From NCBI GenBank assembly GCA_001823315.1, contig MHUC01000004.1:871-6032 (forward strand): a stretch of 5,162 bases of DNA, read 5' to 3'. A program made the translations under genes and the position numbers. Below the pieces are notes generated by a model. That model ran no database searches, had not been told where the DNA came from, and saw only the letters and a program-made list of their open reading frames with translations. This document shows, one piece after another, positions 1 to 5,162 of this stretch (within the stretch, counting starts at the first letter, position 1; the number at the start of each line of letters is the position of its first letter). This DNA is from Candidatus Wildermuthbacteria bacterium RIFCSPHIGHO2_12_FULL_40_12 (GTDB lineage Bacteria; Patescibacteriota; Minisyncoccia; Minisyncoccales; 2-12-FULL-40-12).

Positions 1-2
1 TG

Positions 3-1853
3 TTGGAGAAAAAAGGGCCTTTAGAGCAAGAAATCAACGATCTGCTTGAAAAAGAGACGAAGCTCCAGGAGAGTTTGGACGAAGTTCTTAGGAAGGAAGA
101 CGCTGTTGAAAAAGAAGAAAGAGCAATCGAAGAAAGGGAGAAATCGGCCGGATCGACCGCAGACAAAAAGGAGTTGGAAAAACAAAGGTGGGAAACGGAA
201 GAAAAAAGAAGAAAGATAGAAAAAGAACGTTGGGAACGGGAAGAAGAAATCGGAAAGGTGAAGGAAGATCTTAAGAGAGTTGAATCCGATTATCAAAGAA
301 TACTATCGAGAGAAAAAGAATTATCCTTGAAGCTAAACCCGAAGAAACCAGCGTCCGAAAGGGCGGGAACGGCGGAAAATCAAAGAATCTTTGAATCGCA
401 AATTCAAAAACCCGCTGAAACAAAAATGGGAACGGCTAAACCCGCGGCGTCAACCTCTTTGCAAGAAGAGATAGCGCGACTGCGACAAGAAGCAGGAATA
501 GACCAAAGGTTTGACACGCCAAGGACCAACGAAGTCGGCGCAAGAATTCAGCCAACAATTAGTGAGACGAAACCATCTATTAATCAAGCTACGCCGCCGA
601 TTAAACCTATTGAATCGGGGCAAGTAAGCAGAATACAAGACAGGCAAATGGAGGTTTTGGCGGAAATCGAAAGATTAAAACGAGAGGCGGAGGAGGAAAG
701 GCAACGACAAACAGAAGCTCAAAGGCAAACCAGCGGTTTATCACCGGAACAACAATCGGCGCCAACGGGCATCACGATAGATCAGCCGGGAGCCATATTT
801 GGACAACAGGGAATTAACCGCAAATTCTGGATAAAAGAAGAAGCGCAAGACATTGAAAAGAAAATGCAAAAAGAAAGCGAAATAAAAAAGCGCTTAGACG
901 AAATCCAGGAAAAAGAAGAAGCGGAAAGAAAAAGATTTTTAGAAAGAATCCAAGACGGAAAAACAACAAAAAAGGCGGTGAAAACAACAACAGAAACCAT
1001 TGAATCCGCGATATCGCCGGAAGAATTTGTCAGACCTTTGCCACCAAGACCCTCGGCTTTCAACAAGTTGTTTTCACGCTTGCTGGCTTTTATCTTGATA
1101 ATATCTATTTTTATCGCAATTGCCTTCTTTATTTATTGGTTTTTCTTTGTGAAAAAAGCGGCTACACCGGTGGCGTGGTGCGAAACCGAAGAGAAAGACA
1201 TACCCAAAAAAGAATGGACCAGGGAAAAATGCGTTCCTCCCCCGGTGGTAATACCAGAAATTTTTATACCTCCGTCCCTCATCGCGATTGACGATAATAA
1301 AACATACGACATTACTACGCAGCAAGATATACAAATTTATCTCTCTCAAGCCCTCAAAGACAATATTGAACAAGGAAAAACCATCAGAATAATAATCAAA
1401 GACCTAAGAAATGAAGATCCGACCAAGCGAGAGGTTTTAACCTTAGAAAATTTCTTGAACGCCTTTGGGGTTCGAACGATTGAAGGATTTTATTCTCAAG
1501 TAGATAAAAACTTCACCCTGTTTATTCATTCCCAGCAAGGAGGCAACAGATTGGGGCTAATAGGAAAATTGACCAATACGGAAACGGCGAACGTGTCCGG
1601 GCTAATAGCGGCGTTAAGAATCGGGGAAGACACAATGGAACAGGACTTTCAGGGATTGTTCTCTTTTTTGGGGAAAACCGGACCCGCTTTAACGGAAAAT
1701 TTTTCGCGAATTGCCTACGGAGGAGTGAATATACGATGCCAAACGTTCAGCAAAGAAGATTTTGGCAACTGCTACGCCGTGCATAATAATTATTTTGCGC
1801 TAACCACTTCTCTGGAAAGCATAAAAAAAACGCTTGATAAAGCAGTAAGATAA
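3..1853 (+). CDS. Coiled-coil, single-pass membrane protein with an unrecognised extracytoplasmic domain; 5' end at window edge
   Basis: I do not recognise a named family. The frame is open from the window edge; the first usable codon is a TTG at position 3 and the first internal ATG is codon 142, inside a linker, so the true start is probably at or just upstream of the edge. Residues about 8-112 form a very charged E/K/R coiled coil, with W63 and W77 two heptads apart in a short internal repeat. Further helices at about 152-165, 213-243 and 277-320 are joined by P/Q/T-rich linkers. A Pro-rich stretch (345-350) precedes one hydrophobic helix at about 360-383, followed by KK. The remaining ~230 residues look globular and hold four cysteines (C393, C410, C579, C590). 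Inferred topology is coiled coil inside and C-terminal domain outside, suggesting an envelope scaffold. The DksA-like gene starts 25 bases after the stop. Coding status is very secure; function is unknown. Confidence 0.85.
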   Translation: MEKKGPLEQEINDLLEKETKLQESLDEVLRKEDAVEKEERAIEEREKSAGSTADKKELEKQRWETEEKRRKIEKERWEREEEIGKVKEDLKRVESDYQRILSREKELSLKLNPKKPASERAGTAENQRIFESQIQKPAETKMGTAKPAASTSLQEEIARLRQEAGIDQRFDTPRTNEVGARIQPTISETKPSINQATPPIKPIESGQVSRIQDRQMEVLAEIERLKREAEEERQRQTEAQRQTSGLSPEQQSAPTGITIDQPGAIFGQQGINRKFWIKEEAQDIEKKMQKESEIKKRLDEIQEKEEAERKRFLERIQDGKTTKKAVKTTTETIESAISPEEFVRPLPPRPSAFNKLFSRLLAFILIISIFIAIAFFIYWFFFVKKAATPVAWCETEEKDIPKKEWTREKCVPPPVVIPEIFIPPSLIAIDDNKTYDITTQQDIQIYLSQALKDNIEQGKTIRIIIKDLRNEDPTKREVLTLENFLNAFGVRTIEGFYSQVDKNFTLFIHSQQGGNRLGLIGKLTNTETANVSGLIAALRIGEDTMEQDFQGLFSFLGKTGPALTENFSRIAYGGVNIRCQTFSKEDFGNCYAVHNNYFALTTSLESIKKTLDKAVR

Positions 1854-1878
1854 ACGGCGAGACAATAAAATTAAAATT

Positions 1879-2241
1879 ATGACACAGGACAAAACATTCA
1901 TTGAGCAACAAGGAACACTGCTTAAAAAAGAGAAGGAAACAGTTGAAAACGCCTTGAAAGGATTTGCCACCAAGGATCAAAAGCTAAAAGGCGATTGGGA
2001 CACAAAATTCCCAGAACTCAACAGCACCGATCTGGAAGGGTCTTCGGACGAGGTCGAAGAATACGGAAACCTTCTCCCCGTGGAGTTCTCTCTTGAAAAA
2101 AGATTAAGAGATATTAATTTGGCTTTAAGCAAAATAGTTAAAGGAAATTATGGTCAGTGCGAAAAATGCCAACAAGAAATACCCAAAGAAAGGTTAATAG
2201 TATATCCTGCGGCTCAAACCTGCAATAAGTGCAAGCAGTAA
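1879..2241 (+). CDS. TraR/DksA-type C4 zinc-finger regulator
   Basis: A 120-residue protein of the DksA/TraR family, whose members bind RNA polymerase through the secondary channel and alter initiation at selected promoters. Residues 1-85 are mostly charged helix, as in the family's coiled-coil arm, with an acidic patch around SSDEVEEY (about 55-62). The C-terminal finger is C94-X2-C97-X17-C115-X2-C118, the spacing of the DksA finger, within the family-like context NYGQC..C..EIPKERL...PAAQTC. The glycine that usually follows the second cysteine is Q98. It is shorter than E. coli DksA (151 aa), and I cannot align the two catalytic aspartates of DksA with certainty, so orthology and (p)ppGpp response are open. 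The ATG has no Shine-Dalgarno site in front of it, only A/T-rich sequence. It lies 25 bases after the membrane-protein gene, probably co-transcribed, and ends just before the strong terminator at 2273. Confidence 0.92.
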   Translation: MTQDKTFIEQQGTLLKKEKETVENALKGFATKDQKLKGDWDTKFPELNSTDLEGSSDEVEEYGNLLPVEFSLEKRLRDINLALSKIVKGNYGQCEKCQQEIPKERLIVYPAAQTCNKCKQ

Positions 2242-2272
2242 AAAGTTAATCAATACAAAAACAAATTGCTGT

Positions 2273-2310
2273 CGCGCCCGTCCAACCTGTTTGTACGGGC
2301 GCGTTTTTTT
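2273..2310 (+). terminator. Intrinsic terminator after the DksA-like gene
   Basis: A perfect 9-bp inverted repeat, CGCGCCCGT (2273-2281) and ACGGGCGCG (2295-2303), encloses a 13-base loop and is followed at once by seven T residues (2304-2310). This is a textbook Rho-independent terminator on the + strand, 31 bases after the preceding stop codon. It should end the transcript covering the coiled-coil membrane protein and the DksA-like gene, and it separates them from comM. Confidence 0.93.
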
Positions 2311-2318
2311 GATAGAAT
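2291..2318 (+). promoter_or_regulatory. Putative extended -10 promoter of comM, overlapping the terminator
   Basis: The sequence TGATAGAAT (2310-2318) is an extended -10 element: TGn followed by TAGAAT, which matches TATAAT at five of six positions. A weak -35, TTGTAC (2291-2296, three of six matches), lies 16 bases upstream inside the terminator hairpin. Initiation about seven bases after the -10 would fall at 2325-2326, the A of the comM ATG or one base before it. No Shine-Dalgarno sequence is present. A leaderless comM transcript is the simplest reading, but it is inferred, not shown. Confidence 0.6.
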
Positions 2319-2325
2319 CAATGAT

Positions 2326-3864
2326 ATGCCAGCAAAAGTTTATTCAGCGGCGGTCATCGGATTAGACGCTCAAGTCATTGAAGTGGAAGTGGATTGCAGT
2401 TACGGGCTCCGCTACTTTAGCATTGTTGGGCTTCCTGACAAAAGCGTGGAAGAAGCCAGAGAAAGAGTGGGCACGGCTATCAAAAGCACGAAGCTTTCTT
2501 CTCCCCATCAAAAACCGCTTCGCGTCTTAGTTAATTTGGCGCCCGCCGATCTTAAGAAAGAAGGGGCTTTGTATGATTTACCTATCGCTTTAGGTTTTCT
2601 TTTGGCCTCCAAGCAGACAAATTTTAACCCGGAAGGCAAAATCTTTTTGGGAGAATTGTCATTGAATGGAAAATTAAGACCGATAAAGGGGGCTCTGTCT
2701 GTCGCTCTTATGGCGCGGGATAACTTTTCAGAGATAATTCTGCCAAAAGACAACGCGAAAGAAGCGGCAATAGTTCTGACTCAAAGCTCTGACCAATCGA
2801 CTGATAAATTCAAGGTGGTAGGCGTGGACAATTTAAAAGAAACGCTTGACTATTTAGAGGGAAAACACGCTATTATTCCCACTGTTCCAACCTCGCCAGA
2901 CAAAATATCGTCAATTGGATTTTCCGAAATGGATTTTATCAAAGGCCAGGAATATGCTAAAAGAGCTTTGGAAATCGTGGCTGGCGGCGGTCATAACCTT
3001 TTAATGGTCGGTCCGCCGGGGGCTGGCAAAACCCTTCTGGCAAAATCCCTGCCGGCTCTTTTACCACCGCTGTCTTTTGAAGAATCGCTGGAAGTAACCA
3101 GAATTTACAGCGTGGCGGGGCTTTTGCCAAAAGAACAACCAATTATGGTGAATCGGCCATTTAGGAACCCGCACCACACCGCCTCTGAAACCGCCCTCAT
3201 TGGCGGCGGCAACCCTCCTCGTCCGGGAGAAATCACTTTGGCGCACCGAGGAATTCTTTTCTTGGATGAATTCCCGGAATTCCACCGCGACGCTCTTGAG
3301 AGCTTGCGCCAGCCGATTGAAGAAGGAAAAATAACCATTTTGCGAGCCCGCCATTCTCTAACGTTGCCTTCAAGATTTACTTTGGTGTCGGCCGCCAATC
3401 CCTGTCCTTGCGGCAATTTTAACAATCCGGAAAAAGAATGCGCCTGCAATCACCATCAAATTCAAACATACAGAAAAAAACTTTCGGGACCCCTAATGGA
3501 CAGGATAGATCTTTTCGTGGATGTTCCGCAATTGAAATACGAAAAACTCGTTTCTCCGGAACAAAATAATCTCTGGTTGAGTATAAGAAAAAAGGTGCAA
3601 GACGCGAGGTCTCTGCAAAAAGCAAGATTTGCCAACGATCAGGTCAATTCGGAATTGACTATCCAGCAAATCAAACAATACTGCCAAGTAGACGGTAATT
3701 CTCAAAACCTTTTAAGAAAATATGTTGATTCCGGGAAATTGTCGGCCCGAGGATACCATCGGACTCTTAAAATCGCCAGAACCATTGCCGATTTGGATAA
3801 TTCGGAAAAAATCTCTTATGAACATTTGAGCGAGGCCTTGATGTATCGGGCGAAAGAAATATAG
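2326..3864 (+). CDS. comM: ComM/YifB family AAA+ ATPase (Mg-chelatase-like), DNA branch-migration helicase
   Basis: A 512-residue protein, close to the usual ~500 of the family. ComM in Vibrio cholerae is a hexameric helicase that extends the joint molecule during natural transformation; the same role is inferred here. The N-terminal Lon-protease-like (ChlI) domain carries family segments such as YFSIVGLPDKSVEEARERV and DLKKEGALYDLPIALG. The AAA+ core has Walker A GPPGAGKT (229-236), the FRNPHHT motif (279-285), Walker B ILFLDE (310-315) and a sensor segment SAANPCPCG (355-363). Cysteines C360, C362, C372 and C374 form a compact cluster that looks like a metal site (inference). SGPLMDRIDL (387-396) and the sensor-2 segment SARGYHRTLKIART (473-486) complete the ATPase. 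The ATG at 2326 is chosen because homology begins there (PAKVYSAAVIGLDAQ) and the frame upstream is terminator sequence. Expression is probably from its own promoter. The gene is intact, and its TAG stop is the first unit of a heptamer array. Confidence 0.96.
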   Translation: MPAKVYSAAVIGLDAQVIEVEVDCSYGLRYFSIVGLPDKSVEEARERVGTAIKSTKLSSPHQKPLRVLVNLAPADLKKEGALYDLPIALGFLLASKQTNFNPEGKIFLGELSLNGKLRPIKGALSVALMARDNFSEIILPKDNAKEAAIVLTQSSDQSTDKFKVVGVDNLKETLDYLEGKHAIIPTVPTSPDKISSIGFSEMDFIKGQEYAKRALEIVAGGGHNLLMVGPPGAGKTLLAKSLPALLPPLSFEESLEVTRIYSVAGLLPKEQPIMVNRPFRNPHHTASETALIGGGNPPRPGEITLAHRGILFLDEFPEFHRDALESLRQPIEEGKITILRARHSLTLPSRFTLVSAANPCPCGNFNNPEKECACNHHQIQTYRKKLSGPLMDRIDLFVDVPQLKYEKLVSPEQNNLWLSIRKKVQDARSLQKARFANDQVNSELTIQQIKQYCQVDGNSQNLLRKYVDSGKLSARGYHRTLKIARTIADLDNSEKISYEHLSEALMYRAKEI

Positions 3865-3901
3865 AACAGAAAATAGAATTTAGAAAATAGTAAATAGAAG
3901 G
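3862..3901 (+). repeat. Left TAGNNNN heptamer array, starting with the comM stop codon
   Basis: Five TAG-headed heptamers read on the + strand: TAGAACA (3862), TAGAATT (3874), TAGAAAA (3881), TAGTAAA (3888) and TAGAAGG (3895-3901). A 5-base GAAAA spacer at 3869-3873 breaks the phase once. The first TAG is the comM stop codon. TAG triplets occur in all three frames by position 3890. The units are degenerate outside the TAG. Confidence 0.7.
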
Positions 3902-3929
3902 AAAAATACGCGACCAACGAAAAACAAAA

Positions 3930-3951
3930 AGCTCCTTTTGGGAGTTCTTTT
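3930..3951 (+). terminator. Weak intrinsic terminator between convergent genes
   Basis: A short hairpin pairs AGCTCC (3930-3935) with GGAGTT (3941-3946) around a 5-base loop. The core is four C/G/T-A pairs (CTCC with GGAG), extended by a G-T wobble and an A-T pair. TTCTTTT follows on the + strand, so it could terminate comM. On the - strand the same core is followed by CTTTTTGTTTTT, so it may also terminate the LysM-M23 gene. The stem is much weaker than the one at 2273, so its efficiency is uncertain. Confidence 0.6.
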
Positions 3952-3954
3952 ACA

Positions 3955-4020
3955 CCGACTACCGACTATTACTTTCTACTTGCTACTTTCTATTTTCTCT
4001 TTTCTATTTTCTATTTTCTA
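3955..4020 (-). repeat. Right TAGNNNN heptamer array, starting with the LysM-M23 stop codon
   Basis: Read on the - strand from 4020 downward there are nine heptamers: TAGAAAA three times (4020-4000), GAGAAAA (3999-3993), TAGAAAG, TAGCAAG, TAGAAAG (3992-3972), then an inserted TAA (3971-3969), then TAGTCGG twice (3968-3955). Eight of nine begin with TAG. The first TAG (4020-4018) is the stop codon of the LysM-M23 gene. The last four bases of the unit drift from AAAA to TCGG, as in a degenerating tandem repeat. The array is an imperfect inverted copy of the one after comM. Confidence 0.8.
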
Positions 4021-5162
4021 TCTAACGAATGGATTCTTGCCTCCTCTCACTTCAAAATGGACATGGCAACCGGTTGAAATACCTGCTCCCGGCGTACCCG
4101 GCCTGCCTCCGGTTAAAGCGATAACTTGACCTTGAGAAACCTGTTCGCCGGGACTAACCAAGCCCGCCACCACGTGTCCATAGAGCGTAACCACTCCGTT
4201 AGGATGCAAAACGGTAACGTAATTTCCGGCCCCGCCGTTCCATCCATATCTTACCCTTTGAATTTGCCCGCCGGCCGCCGCATAAATCGGACTGTCGCAC
4301 TTTGAGGCGAAATCAACGGCGTTATGCCAGTGCAAACCCTGGGTAAGAGAGCAAGATCCTGCCACCGGGCAAATAAAATAACTCGAAGCAACCGGTATCT
4401 GGCTGGAAGAAGCGATAGGACCTGAAGCGACCGACTGTTTTGGCGGCATTTTGCCATTGGGAATAATTAAAATATCGCCGATATAAATGTCGCTCTCTGC
4501 CGCCAAATCGTTAAAAGCAATAATTGCATCGGCCTCTCCTTTGTAGGTTTTGGCAATGCCGGACAGAGTATCTCCTTTTTTAACATAATGAGCTGTCCCG
4601 GAAACCGGCAGAATAATTAAGCTCTGTCCCAATTTCAATTTAGAACTCTTGCTTAGATTATTAGTCCAGAGCAGAGTGTCTAAAGAAATGTCAAATTTTT
4701 CAGCGATGCCAGCCAACGTATCTCCCTGCTCAACGGTATATTCAATAATTCCTTCCCTTGAACTTGGAAACTCGTCCTCTTCCTCGCCCACGATATCTCC
4801 TAAGGTCTTGGCGGTAATGATTGATGGCGGCGAAAAAGCCACCAAGCTGTTTTCCTGCACCAAAAACAGGTCCGGCGATTCTTTTGGCTGGCTGTCGGTT
4901 AACCCGACAAACAAATCGTTGCTTTGAATTGGCCCGTGAATTTCTTTTTTGGCTAAACCGCTAATTAAATCAAGATCCAAAAGAGACGCCTGCAAATGAT
5001 CGCTGACAGACAAAGAATTGGCCTTGTCGGCAGAAAAAAACAAAGAAAAAACCAAAAACAGCGCCAAAGCCGTAGCCGCCATCTTTAAATGGGAAAAAGG
5101 GTCTTTGGCAGATCCTTTCTTTGTTGCGAAAAAATCAATTGTTTTTCCCCGCAGAGAATAAA
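4018..5162 (-). CDS. LysM-LysM-M23 family peptidoglycan endopeptidase, 5' partial at window edge
   Basis: Numbering is from the first in-window ATG (5082-5080). A hydrophobic helix at about 3-17 (ALALFLVFSLFF) marks a signal peptide or membrane anchor. An unrecognised spacer follows to about 112, then LysM domains at about 115-159 (YTVEQGDTLAGIA) and 165-208 (HYVKKGDTLSGIA), which bind peptidoglycan, and an M23 (LytM/lysostaphin-type) domain at about 235-350. The zinc and catalytic residues are present: H253 and D257 (HNAVD), H303 (YGH), H340 and H342 (HVH), so an active peptide cross-bridge hydrolase acting outside the membrane is likely. Cysteines C238, C244, C262 and C339 could form disulfides. 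Upstream of the ATG the frame stays open to the window end (tail KDPFSHLK), no ribosome site precedes the ATG, and the extra residues supply the basic n-region the helix otherwise lacks. The true start is therefore probably outside the window. The gene converges on comM; its promoter is not visible. Confidence 0.93.
   Translation of the reverse strand, partial: YSLRGKTIDFFATKKGSAKDPFSHLKMAATALALFLVFSLFFSADKANSLSVSDHLQASLLDLDLISGLAKKEIHGPIQSNDLFVGLTDSQPKESPDLFLVQENSLVAFSPPSIITAKTLGDIVGEEEDEFPSSREGIIEYTVEQGDTLAGIAEKFDISLDTLLWTNNLSKSSKLKLGQSLIILPVSGTAHYVKKGDTLSGIAKTYKGEADAIIAFNDLAAESDIYIGDILIIPNGKMPPKQSVASGPIASSSQIPVASSYFICPVAGSCSLTQGLHWHNAVDFASKCDSPIYAAAGGQIQRVRYGWNGGAGNYVTVLHPNGVVTLYGHVVAGLVSPGEQVSQGQVIALTGGRPGTPGAGISTGCHVHFEVRGGKNPFVR

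Noticed and set aside
90..330. Long purine-rich stretch as possible structural DNA element
   Set aside because: It follows from Glu/Lys/Arg codons of the coiled coil, so coding content explains it.
1834..1878. Promoter before the DksA-like gene (TTGATA at 1834, TAAAAT at 1866)
   Set aside because: The spacing is about 26 bases, too long for a standard promoter, and A/T-rich sequence makes TAAAAT matches likely by chance; read-through from the upstream gene is simpler.
2266..2325. 20-residue N-terminal extension of ComM from a TTG at 2266
   Set aside because: This stretch is the terminator hairpin and promoter; ComM family homology starts at the ATG at 2326.
3061..3449. Overlapping - strand reading frames of ~97-114 residues in the ComM AAA+ region
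   Set aside because: They lie opposite the conserved Walker motifs of comM and show no recognisable domain; they are shadows.
3955..4020. CRISPR-like array
   Set aside because: The period is only 7 bases with no spacers; it is a short tandem repeat, not direct repeats separated by unique spacers.
3938..4129. 63-residue + strand reading frame across the convergent gap
   Set aside because: It starts in the terminator loop, is built largely from the heptamer array and then runs antisense to the LysM-M23 gene; no ribosome site or family resemblance.
4649..4927. 92-residue + strand reading frame inside the LysM-M23 gene
   Set aside because: It is antisense to the well-supported LysM region; its Ser-rich composition reflects the opposite strand.

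Overview
The window is about 5.2 kb of compact bacterial DNA with four protein-coding genes and two short intergenic gaps. The style suggests a Candidate Phyla Radiation (Patescibacteria) genome, perhaps Parcubacteria: tight spacing, no clear Shine-Dalgarno sites, a short DksA-like protein, an orphan coiled-coil membrane protein and a LysM-M23 envelope protein. This placement is an inference from gene style; there is no rRNA or marker gene in the window.

Layout. (1) 3-1853 (+) encodes a large protein with long charged coiled coils, one membrane helix and an extracytoplasmic C-terminal domain that I do not recognise; its 5' end touches the window edge. (2) 1879-2241 (+) encodes a small TraR/DksA-type zinc-finger regulator, 25 bases downstream and probably in the same transcript. 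(3) 2273-2310 is a strong intrinsic terminator with a perfect 9-bp GC-rich stem. An extended -10 promoter follows its T-tract directly and would start transcription at, or one base from, the ATG of the next gene, which points to a leaderless mRNA. (4) 2326-3864 (+) encodes a full-length ComM/YifB AAA+ ATPase, the branch-migration helicase of natural transformation. (5) 3865-4017 is a convergent gap with a weak, possibly bidirectional terminator hairpin, flanked by arrays of a degenerate heptamer TAGNNNN. (6) 4018-5162 (-) encodes a secreted or membrane-anchored protein with two LysM domains and an M23 peptidase domain that keeps all its catalytic residues; its reading frame runs off the window edge.

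The genes do not form one pathway. The coiled-coil protein and the LysM-M23 peptidase act at the cell envelope, the DksA-like protein acts on RNA polymerase, and ComM acts on incoming DNA. The most unusual signal is the convergent junction. The TAG stop codon of each flanking gene is itself the first unit of a TAGNNNN array on its own strand. A 7-base period steps through all three reading frames, so each array forms a block of stops in every frame. The two arrays are also imperfect inverted repeats that enclose the terminator.
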